This document shows positions 51,260 to 59,739 of a DNA stretch of 64,000 bases, one piece after another; the first letter of the stretch is position 1; the number at the start of each line of letters is the position of its first letter. The stretch comes from Erwinia sp. E_sp_B01_1 (GTDB lineage Bacteria; Pseudomonadota; Gammaproteobacteria; Enterobacterales; Enterobacteriaceae), in NCBI RefSeq assembly GCF_036865545.1, contig NZ_CP142208.1:4154001-4218000 (forward strand). The letters are read 5' to 3'. The translations under genes and the position numbers were made by a program. The notes below the pieces were generated by a model. That model saw only the letters and a list, made by a program, of their open reading frames with translations, did not search any database and was not told the origin of the DNA.

Positions 51260-51507
51260 TGCACTGTCCGTACTGCAAAAGCCCGGCGCATGCCAAATCA
51301 AGCCGCTATATGTCCGAACAGGTTAAGGAACTCTACCACCAGTGCATCAACCTTGACTGCTCCTGTACATTCAAGACCAGCGAGAGCATCACGAAGGTGA
51401 TTACCGCGCCGCCGCAACCCGAACCGGTTCCCGCAGTAACCCCGGAGCCGATTAAAGAACGCCAGACTATCGGGCGCTACGGTTCATCCTTCCGCACCCT
51501 CCATTAA
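51256..51507 (+). CDS. Ogr/Delta-family zinc-finger late-gene activator
   Basis: 83 residues. HCPYCKSPAHAKSSRYMSEQ, then YHQCINLDCSCTF, supply the C-x2-C...C-x4-C zinc site of P2 Ogr and P4 Delta. P4 Delta is a fused double copy; this is a single-domain form as in P2 Ogr. It activates late promoters of P2-like phages. Its ATG overlaps the stop of the truncated gene upstream. Confidence 0.9.
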   Translation: MMHCPYCKSPAHAKSSRYMSEQVKELYHQCINLDCSCTFKTSESITKVITAPPQPEPVPAVTPEPIKERQTIGRYGSSFRTLH

Positions 51508-51901
51508 CCACAACGGCCGCTGAAAACAGCGGCTTTATTGTTTCTGCGTTTCGTCCTTTCAACGCCCTTTTTCTGGCCAGCCCGGTTTGTAAAGAGCTAT
51601 GCATGCATAGAGTGCATGGATTTGCATGCAGAATGCAGCCCCTCAGATGCCCAGTCAGCCCACGCCCGGCCTGGCTTTGCCCGGTTCATGCATCTGCATA
51701 AAAAACGATGTATAAAGCGGGCAGGCGAGGCGGGGGTAGCATTGCGCGCCAAATGATAATTAATATTAATTTTCAATAGTTAACTTTTACGCTAAATAAT
51801 CCCACAGCCTTCTTGTCAGTAATCATTGCAGGTGACAAAATTCACATGTAACACCTTGACTCATCGGACTAACATAACCGCTTTATCAAGAGAGACTTCA
51901 C
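51508..51901. other. Gap of about 390 bases with cos-like site and ATGCA-rich repeats
   Basis: Around 51597-51640 the words ATGCATGCAT, GTGCATG and TTGCATGCAG recur. The cos-like site follows at 51724-51742. The promoter of the DUF262 gene is in the AT-rich part after 51760. No CDS is credible. Confidence 0.5.
51724..51742 (+). other. P2/P4-like cos site
   Basis: GGCGAGGCGGGGGTAGCAT differs at about 3 of 19 positions from the P2/P4 cohesive-end sequence GGCGAGGCGGGGAAAGCAC as I recall it. It lies in a satellite-type block with Ogr/Delta and alpha genes. It would let the element be packaged into helper-phage capsids. Confidence 0.6.
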
Positions 51902-53803
51902 ATGCAAATTTCATTCGATAGAAAAACAATAACAAACTGCTTGCAACAGAATTTTGTATTACCGACTTTTCAGCGTGACTATAAATGGGAGTTAAAACAT
52001 CTCCAAGACCTCATGTCAGATATTCAAGATTCATTTTTTGACAATTGGGAGCCTGACCACGGCAGAAGAACGATTTTAGGTTATGCACCCTATTTCCTAG
52101 GAACTATAATCGTCACCCCAGTTGCTGAAGGCGCAAATTTAATAGTTGATGGACAGCAAAGAATAACAACCCTAACTTATATTCTTTGCTACTTTCATCG
52201 AATGAAAAATTTGAACCCTGCTCTAAACATATCCTCTATTGACAACACAATCAGACGACAAGTTGCTGGAGAAAACTCATTTAATTTAAGTGCGGAAGGT
52301 GCAAGAAAGCAGTTGTTCGATGCTTTAATGGATGATTGCAAAGATGAAATAGAGTTTTACTCAAAAGTCGATTCGATTGTCGATAAAGATCCTGGCACAG
52401 TAAAAATATGGGCGCTTTATCAAAAAATAGATTCACTTATTGACTCAAGAATAAAAGATAACAACTTGCTACCTCACTTTGTTGATTACTTGACAGAATG
52501 TGTTTACCTCTTCCAAATTGGGGTTGACAAAGAGCGAGATGGTCATAAAGTTTTTGTAACGATGAACGACCGAGGTCTTAAGCTCAGTCCTATTGATCTT
52601 CTAAAGGGCTTCCTCCTCTCAGGAATTTTAGAAGATGAACAAAACCAAGAAGCCCATAATATATGGACAGAAAACATAAACAAACTTAATAAAATTGGAA
52701 TTGACGAGGACTCTAACTTTTTTAAAACATGGTTGCGTTCTAAATATGCAGAAACCATGCGAGGTAAGAAGAAAGGCGATGAGTCAGGTGATTTCGAGAT
52801 AATTTCAGATAGTTATCACAGATGGGTCATTGAGAATAAAGAGCGTCTAAATTTAAACAATAGCGATGACTTTTTCGATATAATTACTAAAGAAGTTAAA
52901 TACCATGTAGATACATTTTCTTTCATCAAAGAATGTGAGAAAGAATACAATCAAGAATATCCATATATTTTCTTCAATGGTGCGAGAGATTTCACATCTC
53001 AGGCAATGGTAATACTTAGTGCTTTAAATCATTCTGATTCAACCACTGAAAAAAACAATAAGATGAAAATTTTGTCCTACTACCTTGATTTCTGGGCAAC
53101 AGCAAGAACTTTGGAAGGTAAAGCAAATACATATGATAATGTAAGAGATATTATGTTTAATCTTTGCCTTGAACTAAGAGGTAAGAATTACGCTCAGATT
53201 AGACAACTTTTATTAACTAAGATTAGTGATATTGAAGGGATTATCTCCAGAATAACTGAAGTTGATTTCGAAAGTATTAAACGACAAGAATTACTGAGAC
53301 TTTTAGGACGGTTCGCTGATTATTTAGAACGAGGCATTGACTCAACTTCTGCGGTGGGTTTTAAAACATATGCAGATCGAACATTGGATAATAGGACATT
53401 TGATATTGAGCATTTAATATCAGATCAGTTCGCTCAAGTAAACGGGATGCTACGCACAGCAGGTAATGTAGAATTCGCTACCTCATCGGAATTCAATGTT
53501 GTGAGAAATAATATTGGTGGTCTGATATTACTCCCTCGTGGCCGCAATCGGTCTATGAAGGATATGATGTATACTGAGAAATTGGAACGCTATAGTGGTG
53601 AAAATATATTAGCGCAGACATTGTGCGAACAGTTTTATTTAAACCAGCCGAATTACACTAGATTTAGAGAGCAAACAGGAATTGATTGTACTGCAATCCC
53701 TGTCATAGATAAAGATAATGTAATAACTCGTGCAAATCTTTATAAAACCATCGCTCACAAATTGTGGAGTTTAGATGCGATGAATACTATATTCCCGGCA
53801 TAA
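51902..53803 (+). CDS. GmrSD-like type IV restriction protein (DUF262 + DUF1524 in one chain)
   Basis: 633 residues. The DUF262 (GmrS-like) signature is IVDGQQRITTL with D83-G-Q-Q-R87 and an upstream LPTFQRDYKWE. The DUF1524 (GmrD-like, HNH) part has FDIEHLISDQF with H504 and NNIGGLILLPRGRNRSMKD. Such proteins use nucleotide hydrolysis to cut phage DNA carrying modified bases such as glucosylated hydroxymethylcytosine. It sits between the cos/ogr block and the integrase gene, the known cargo position of P4-type satellites. It is AT-rich, unlike the satellite backbone. The target modification is unknown. Confidence 0.88.
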   Translation: MQISFDRKTITNCLQQNFVLPTFQRDYKWELKHLQDLMSDIQDSFFDNWEPDHGRRTILGYAPYFLGTIIVTPVAEGANLIVDGQQRITTLTYILCYFHRMKNLNPALNISSIDNTIRRQVAGENSFNLSAEGARKQLFDALMDDCKDEIEFYSKVDSIVDKDPGTVKIWALYQKIDSLIDSRIKDNNLLPHFVDYLTECVYLFQIGVDKERDGHKVFVTMNDRGLKLSPIDLLKGFLLSGILEDEQNQEAHNIWTENINKLNKIGIDEDSNFFKTWLRSKYAETMRGKKKGDESGDFEIISDSYHRWVIENKERLNLNNSDDFFDIITKEVKYHVDTFSFIKECEKEYNQEYPYIFFNGARDFTSQAMVILSALNHSDSTTEKNNKMKILSYYLDFWATARTLEGKANTYDNVRDIMFNLCLELRGKNYAQIRQLLLTKISDIEGIISRITEVDFESIKRQELLRLLGRFADYLERGIDSTSAVGFKTYADRTLDNRTFDIEHLISDQFAQVNGMLRTAGNVEFATSSEFNVVRNNIGGLILLPRGRNRSMKDMMYTEKLERYSGENILAQTLCEQFYLNQPNYTRFREQTGIDCTAIPVIDKDNVITRANLYKTIAHKLWSLDAMNTIFPA

Positions 53804-53874
53804 TTTCTCAAATTAAACTCAGGGGTGCGCGTGCCCCCCTGAGTACATTGAAAATTAATAACCATAGCGATTGT

Positions 53875-55126
53875 TTATTTCTTTACGAAATCAAATGGCG
53901 TTACGGCTTCATAAATATATGCGTCAAGATAATCAGCCCACCACTGCATCATTAAAAGTCTCTCATCTTAATGCTCAGAGGTATGAATATAAGCCGCACG
54001 CACATTATTACGCTCGGAGTGGCTCAACTGCCGCTCTATCGCATCATCACTCCACAATCCTGACTCACCCAGCGCGCCTCGTGCCATTGTCCTGAAGCCA
54101 TGCCCACAAACCTCTGTCTTTGTGTCATATCCCATAGAGCGCAGGGCATTATTAACTGTGTTTTCGCTCATGACTTTTTTAGGATCGTGATCGCCGGGAA
54201 ATAACCTCTCGTTGTCTCCACTTAACTGCTTCAGCTTTTCCAGGAGGGCTAAAACCTGACGGCTTAGCGGTACAAGATGCTCCTCTTTCATTTTCATACC
54301 ACGGTGAGAGTAACGAACTCCTTCTATCTCTTTGCGTTGTGCAGGAACCCGCCACAAGGCCCTTTCAAAATCGAACTCATCCCACCGGGCAAAGCGCAGC
54401 TCACTGGAGCGTACAAAAGTCAGTAATGAAAGCTCGACGGCTATGCGCGTCATGATACGGCCACGGTATGCGGCAAGCCGTGCAAGAAACTCAGGAAAAC
54501 GGCTGAAGGGTAATGCGGGATAATGACGAGCCTTGACCGTAGAAAGTGCACCGGCCATATCAACAGCAGGATTAGACTCAATGTAATCGTTCTGCACGGC
54601 ATAGCGCATTATCGCTGTAACACGCTGCTGAAGGCGCTGAGCTACATCATGCCTGCCACTGGCATCAACGGCCTTAATGGGTGCTAAGAGCTGGCTGGTT
54701 TTCAGTTTACGAACATCTGCCGAACCGATATGAGAGAAAATGTACAGTTCAAGATAGCGCAGGATCCGTGAACGATGGTCATCACTCCAGCGCTTGTTAC
54801 TCGCAGGCCATTAGCGGGCGATAGTTTCAAAGGTGTAAGCCCCTGCATTTTCAGCCTGGGTTTCTTTCTGTTCAGCTTTGGGGCAATCCCCTGTCCTGAC
54901 ATCATTTTAGCTTCATCGCGCTTAGCACGTGCCTCAGCAAGCGTTACTGTCGGCCAGACGCCAAAGGCAAGCCGGTCTTCTTTTTTGTCGGCTGGCCGTC
55001 GGTACTTCAAACGCCAGTACTTTGATCCTTTGGTCTTTACCTCAAGATACAAACCGCCACCGTCGGCCATTTTATAGTTTTTTTCTTGGGGTTTGCAGTT
55101 TCGACCTGGCGGGCGTTGAGCTTCAT
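53875..55126 (-). pseudogene. P4-type tyrosine integrase, broken
   Basis: Start ATG at 55126 (MKLNARQVET), the usual beginning of P4-family integrases. A lost base near 55100 shifts the frame; the next frame carries KNYKMADGGGLYLEV through TLAEARAKRDEAKMMSGQG; a second shift occurs near 54830. The catalytic domain (RSSELRFARWDEF and CGHGFRTMARGALGESG) runs from 54609 to a TAA at 53968-53970, with the last 31 codons (including MMQWWADYLDAYI) still readable beyond it. At least three lesions mean the element cannot excise itself. It adjoins leuX, as expected for its target. Confidence 0.88.
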
Positions 55127-55273
55127 TGGGAGGACATTTTCTATCGAAGTGAGGATGCCCCCAGCGATGTCCGGATTGCAACGGATGTGCCCGGACGAAT
55201 TTAGAGCAAAAAAAAGCCTCTCGGCTTCTTTTCAGTAACTTATGGACTGTTACGGACGTTCTCGAACATACAT

Positions 55274-55294
55274 ATGGTGCCGAAGGCCGGAATC
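55274..55294. other. attR: tRNA 3' end used for integration
   Basis: ATGGTGCCGAAGGCCGGAAT lies at the 3' end of leuX and pairs with the altered copy at 45371-45391. Confidence 0.65.
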
Positions 55295-55359
55295 GAACCG
55301 GCACGCCTCGCGGCGGTTGATTTTGAATCAACTGCGTCTACCGATTTCGCCACTTCGGC
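55275..55359 (-). tRNA. leuX: tRNA-Leu (anticodon CAA)
   Basis: 85 bases on the minus strand, from GCCGAAGTGG to the encoded CCA end. The anticodon stem-loop is GTTGA-TTCAAAA-TCAAC with anticodon CAA, a variable arm follows, and the T-arm is GCCGGTTCGATTCCGGC. The sequence matches E. coli leuX closely. Its 3' end is the integration site of the P4-like element to the left, and the element's att sequence keeps the tRNA intact. Confidence 0.97.
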
Positions 55360-55770
55360 ACTGAAGGGTATGCGGAAAACGTTGGGGATTATACCGTTAC
55401 CCTCTCTGCACGCAACTACTATCCGCACCGATGTGATGCAAGTGCTGAAAAAATCAGCGCTGAGCTAACTACCTCCCCACCCTTCTCTACTTTTCCATGC
55501 CAATCTCTGCCGCTTCTCAACAACATGGCAAGAATGTCAGTCTTAGGCGCCACCCCACCAGACACAGAGAAGTCACTGAACCACTTTTTATATCCATCGC
55601 CCTCCCCCAACTCCACTAAGACTTTTCCCCAGGATTAATCTCAAACCCCTGCCCTGGCCCTATTCCAGCCTGCGAAGCGGGAACTCCCCTGCAATACGGT
55701 AGTCCCAAAGGGGAGATATGGCGTGGTACCAGGGAGGCGGCGCGCCGGATAAAAACTGAAAGGGTACATT
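55360..55770. promoter_or_regulatory. Intergenic region between leuX and yjjA
   Basis: About 410 bases. It should carry the leuX promoter (minus) and the yjjA promoter (plus). A 65-codon minus-strand frame at 55419-55616 has no family resemblance and is not called. Nothing else was recognised. Confidence 0.45.
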
Positions 55771-56277
55771 ATGAAAGTTTCTAAGATGGTTTTGGCATTG
55801 ACGGTTTCAACATCCTTGTTCGCTGGCGCGGCCTCGGCGGCAAGCTGGCAGGATCAGCTGAGCAGCGCGGCCACTACGCTCAGCCAGAATTCTAACTCTT
55901 CGGGTTCCACCACTACCCCACAGGCTACCGGCACCTCGCTGGGTGCGCTGACTGGTCTGCTGAATGGCGGCAATCAGTCGCTGAGTTCCAGCACCATGAC
56001 CAACGCCACGGGTGTGTTGCAGTACTGCATGAAGAACAATCTGGTGGATAACAAAGTCAGCTCGGTGAAAGACCAGCTGTTGGGCAAACTGGGCCTGACC
56101 GATACCACCAAGGCGCAGGAAACCACCGATTACAAACAGGGCCTGATGGGCTTGCTGAACACCGGCAACAATCAGCAGGTGAACCTGAGCAGCCTGGGCG
56201 ATACCGCGATGGGCAAGAAGGTGAAAACCAAAGCCTGTGATCTGGTCCTGAAGCAGGGCAAACAGTTTATCTCTTAA
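55771..56277 (+). CDS. yjjA: YjjA-like DUF2501 periplasmic protein
   Basis: 168 residues with a signal peptide (MVLALTVSTSLFAGAASA) and a Ser/Thr/Gln/Asn-rich linker. The C-terminal part TGVLQYCMKNNLVDNKVSSV and GKKVKTKACDLVLKQGKQF match DUF2501/YjjA with its two Cys, which likely form a disulfide. AAAGGG precedes the ATG. Function is not known. A terminator follows. Confidence 0.85.
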   Translation: MKVSKMVLALTVSTSLFAGAASAASWQDQLSSAATTLSQNSNSSGSTTTPQATGTSLGALTGLLNGGNQSLSSSTMTNATGVLQYCMKNNLVDNKVSSVKDQLLGKLGLTDTTKAQETTDYKQGLMGLLNTGNNQQVNLSSLGDTAMGKKVKTKACDLVLKQGKQFIS

Positions 56278-56310
56278 TAACGGCGAGGCTGTCCCCTCAC
56301 CGTCCTTCCC

Positions 56311-56338
56311 ACGGGCCACCATTGTGTGGCCCGTTTTT
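56311..56338 (+). terminator. Intrinsic terminator after yjjA
   Basis: ACGGGCCAC-CATT-GTGTGGCCCGT-type hairpin followed by TTTTT. Confidence 0.9.
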
Positions 56339-56441
56339 ATTATGGTCAAAGGTTGCCCTGGTTCCGCTTCGCTGCTTGCGGGTTGCTATTCTTATTTCAA
56401 TCCTTTGTCCTCGCCTTTCCACTACTTAACGGATAATCACG

Positions 56442-57944
56442 ATGACTGAACCCCTGCTGATTGCCAAATCTGCCGACCTGGCGCTGAACCTGTTGCCCGG
56501 CATGGCCAACCGCCACGGGCTGATCACTGGCGCAACCGGAACCGGTAAAACCGTGACGCTGCAAAAGCTGGCGGAGAGTTTTTCGGCTATCGGCGTGCCG
56601 GTGTTTATGGCCGATGTGAAAGGCGATCTCACCGGCATTGCGCAAGAAGGCGTTGCCTCTGAGAAGCTGCTGGCGCGTCTGGCGAATATTGGCGTGACGG
56701 ACTGGTCGCCGCAGGGCAATCCGGTGGTGCTGTGGGATATCTTCGGTGAGAAAGGCCATCCGGTGCGTGCCACGGTCTCCGACCTTGGTCCCCTGCTGCT
56801 GGCGCGTCTGTTGAACCTTAACGAGGTGCAGAGCGGCGTGCTGCATATTATTTTCCGCGTGGCGGACGATCAGGGTTTGCTGCTGCTCGATTTTAAAGAT
56901 TTACGCGCGATGACTCAGTACATCGGCGAGAACGCCAAAGCGTTTCAGACTCAGTACGGCAATATCAACAGCGCCTCGGTCGGGGCTATCCAGCGCGGGC
57001 TGCTGACGCTGGAACAGCAAGGCGCAGAGTATTTCTTTGGTGAACCGATGCTGGATATCAAAGACTGGATGCGCACCGACAGCAACGGCAGGGGCATCAT
57101 CAACATTCTCTCGGCAGAGAAGCTTTACCAGATGCCGAAACTCTATGCCACCAGCCTGCTGTGGATGCTTTCGGAACTCTATGAACAGCTTCCGGAAGCG
57201 GGCGATCGGGATAAGCCGAAACTGGTGTTCTTCTTTGATGAGGCGCACCTGCTGTTCAGCGATGCGCCACAGGTGCTGCTGGATAAAATCGAGCAGGTTA
57301 TCCGTCTTATCCGTTCTAAAGCCGTGGGCGTCTGGTTTGTGTCGCAGAACCCGTCGGATATTCCCGATTCGGTGCTCGGCCAGCTGGGTAACCGCGTGCA
57401 GCATGCTTTACGTGCCTTCACGCCTAAGGATCAGAAGGCGGTGAAAGTCGCGGCAGAAACCATGCGTGCCAATCCGGCGTTTGATACCGTGGCGGCTATT
57501 CAGGAATTAGGAACCGGCGAAGCGCTAATCTCGTTCCTGGATGAGAAAGGCAGTCCTTCAATGGTGAAGCGTGCGTCGGTGATTGCGCCGTTCTCGCGGA
57601 TGGGTGCGGTTACCGATGATGAGCGCAACGGGCTGATTAATCACTCTCCTATTTCCGGAAAATATGAAGAAGCGGTGGATCGTGAATCCGCTTATGAGAT
57701 GCTGAGCAAAGGCGTTCAGGGTGCTGCCGAAGAGGCCAACGCACCACCGGCTAAAGGCAATACGGTAGCTGTTGATAGCGGCATTCTCGGCGGGCTGAAG
57801 GATATTCTGTTTGGCAGCACCGGGCCACGCGGCGGCAAGCGTGAAGGCATGGTGCAGAGCGTGGCTAAAAGCGCGGCGCGACAGATTACCAGCCAGGTTA
57901 TTCGCGGCATGCTGGGCAGCATTATGGGAGGCCGTAAACGCTGA
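56442..57944 (+). CDS. yjgR: YjgR, HerA-like DUF853 ATPase
   Basis: 500 residues, the length of E. coli YjgR. Walker A is GATGTGKT (30-37), Walker B is [12 protein letters not shown], and [21 protein letters not shown] with a sensor-type [14 protein letters not shown] is characteristic of DUF853. The C-terminal GRKR tail and [11 protein letters not shown] end are typical. It belongs to the HerA/FtsK ATPase group; its cellular role is not established. Part of the conserved core on this side of leuX. Confidence 0.93.
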   Translation: MTEPLLIAKSADLALNLLPGMANRHGLITGATGTGKTVTLQKLAESFSAIGVPVFMADVKGDLTGIAQEGVASEKLLARLANIGVTDWSPQGNPVVLWDIFGEKGHPVRATVSDLGPLLLARLLNLNEVQSGVLHIIFRVADDQGLLLLDFKDLRAMTQYIGENAKAFQTQYGNINSASVGAIQRGLLTLEQQGAEYFFGEPMLDIKDWMRTDSNGRGIINILSAEKLYQMPKLYATSLLWMLSELYEQLPEAGDRDKPKLVFFFDEAHLLFSDAPQVLLDKIEQVIRLIRSKAVGVWFVSQNPSDIPDSVLGQLGNRVQHALRAFTPKDQKAVKVAAETMRANPAFDTVAAIQELGTGEALISFLDEKGSPSMVKRASVIAPFSRMGAVTDDERNGLINHSPISGKYEEAVDRESAYEMLSKGVQGAAEEANAPPAKGNTVAVDSGILGGLKDILFGSTGPRGGKREGMVQSVAKSAARQITSQVIRGMLGSIMGGRKR

Positions 57945-57989
57945 TGTCAGGGAATTAAGCAGTGAACAAACTGGAGATACAGAGGGTTA

Positions 57990-59279
57990 ATGGATAAAGA
58001 ACTTGAACTGATCAGAGCCAAACGCACGCCGTTGCTGCTTCTTTGCGGCGCGGCACTTCTCTTTATTGCCACGGTGCTTTACCCGCTGTGGTATCCGCCA
58101 AACCACTGGGTTGGCGCACTGAAAGCCATCTCTGAAGCCTCGATGGTCGGGGCACTGGCCGACTGGTTTGCGGTCAGCGCGCTGTTCCGCCGGGTGCCAA
58201 TCCCCCTGGTGGGCCGTCATACGGCGATTATTCCCCGTAACAAAGACCGGATTGCCGATAACCTGGCGCTGTTTGTTCAGGATAAATTTCTGAATACGGA
58301 TTCATTGCTGACGTTGATCCGGCGTCACGATCCCGCGCAAATCATCGCTAACTGGCTGAGCCAGCCCGACAATGCTTCACGGCTGGGTGGCTATCTGCTG
58401 AAGATTGTCCGGGGCTTTCTGGACCTGGCGGATGACCAGCGCATCCAGGCGTTTATGCGACGTGCTATCCATAAAGCAATTGATAAGGTCGACCTGTCCC
58501 AGTCCGCAGCAATGGTGCTGGAGAGTCTGACCAAAAATAACCGTCATCAGGCGCTGCTGGACGATGCCATAGCCCAGGTGCTGCATCTGGTGAACAAGCC
58601 CGGCACGCATGAGTTTATCGCCCAGCAGGTGATGCGCTGGCTCAAGCGTGAGCATCCCCTCAAGGAGAAGATGCTGCCCACCGAATGGGTTGGCGAAAAG
58701 AGCGCCCAACTGGCGGCTGACGCGGTGAAGTCGATCCTCAACGATATAGAGCAGGATGGCGCGCATGAGATCCGTCAGGGCTTTAACCATGCGGTTCAAA
58801 GGCTGATCGAGCGGCTGCGTAACGATCCGGAAATGCATCTGAGAGCGGAAGAGATCAAAGATTATCTCAAGCAGGATGAGGCGCTGAATACTTACATCAG
58901 CCAGCTTTGGGGCGATCTGCGTAGCTGGCTGAAGGAAGACCTGGATAAGAAAGATTCGGTGCTGCACGCTAAAGTCAGCGCCGCCGGGCAATGGCTGGGC
59001 GAGACGCTGATGCAGGATGCCAACCTTCGCGCCTCGCTTAACCAGCATATGGAAGAAGCCGCCACCAGCGCGGCACCGGAGTTTTCGGCTTTCCTCAGCA
59101 GCCATATCAGCGATACGGTGAAAAGCTGGGACGCCAAAGATATGTCGCATCAGGTTGAGCTGAATATCGGTAAGGATCTGCAACGCATCCGCATCAATGG
59201 CACGGTAGTGGGTGGCGTAATTGGATTGATATTGTATTCACTGTCGCTGCTGCCGATGGCGATTGAGCATCTGCGCTGA
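57990..59279 (+). CDS. yjiN: YjiN-like DUF445 inner-membrane protein
   Basis: 429 residues. An N-terminal membrane helix ([20 protein letters not shown]), the DUF445 motif [20 protein letters not shown] and [21 protein letters not shown], a long helical periplasm- or cytoplasm-facing middle, and a C-terminal helix ([18 protein letters not shown]) are seen. It is 45 bases downstream of yjgR on the same strand. Function unknown in the family. Confidence 0.92.
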   Translation: MDKELELIRAKRTPLLLLCGAALLFIATVLYPLWYPPNHWVGALKAISEASMVGALADWFAVSALFRRVPIPLVGRHTAIIPRNKDRIADNLALFVQDKFLNTDSLLTLIRRHDPAQIIANWLSQPDNASRLGGYLLKIVRGFLDLADDQRIQAFMRRAIHKAIDKVDLSQSAAMVLESLTKNNRHQALLDDAIAQVLHLVNKPGTHEFIAQQVMRWLKREHPLKEKMLPTEWVGEKSAQLAADAVKSILNDIEQDGAHEIRQGFNHAVQRLIERLRNDPEMHLRAEEIKDYLKQDEALNTYISQLWGDLRSWLKEDLDKKDSVLHAKVSAAGQWLGETLMQDANLRASLNQHMEEAATSAAPEFSAFLSSHISDTVKSWDAKDMSHQVELNIGKDLQRIRINGTVVGGVIGLILYSLSLLPMAIEHLR

Positions 59280-59282
59280 ATT

Positions 59283-59302
59283 GAGGGGCAAATTTGCCCC
59301 TC
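59283..59302 (+). terminator. Hairpin after yjiN
   Basis: GAGGGGCAAATTTGCCCCTC is a perfect palindrome three bases after the stop; the T tract after it is short. Confidence 0.65.
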
Positions 59303-59739
59303 TTAACCTTATGCCGTCTTACTAAATTGTCTGGCAAACTCATCCCCGGTTGAAATTTATTATTTAAACATCTCTGAATTTTTCACCCCTGTTTTTCGAC
59401 AGATAATCAGCACGTTTTATCCAATAACTTACAGACATCGACTCGGATAATAATTAAATAATACCATGACATTCGTAGCCCTGAATCAGAAAGAAATGAA
59501 ATAATTAAATAATATCAGAGCATTAAGAACCCTGAAGCTGCCATAAAAGATGATAATTACAATAATGTAACCTCAGAGTAGATTATTAGTAGATCCACTA
59601 ATTATCTAAACCCTCCCCTCTTAAATAATAAAAATCACAGCCATTGTAATTATTTACCCTGCACGTTATAAAATCAAAATAATAACAGACCACCGATCTG
59701 ATTGTTATCAAAATGGAATGTACTTACAGGAGTTGTGTT
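59303..59739. promoter_or_regulatory. AT-rich upstream region of the autotransporter gene
   Basis: About 440 bases of very AT-rich DNA with repeated TAATTAAATAAT-like words, no CDS. Such DNA before a surface virulence gene is a likely H-NS target. The ribosome site AGGAG is visible at 59728. Confidence 0.45.

Noticed and set aside
51538..51756. 72-codon plus-strand ORF in the cos region
   Set aside because: It overlaps the cos-like site and the ATGCA repeats; composition is not protein-like.
55419..55616. 65-codon minus-strand ORF between leuX and yjjA
   Set aside because: No recognisable family or clear ribosome site; treated as noncoding.
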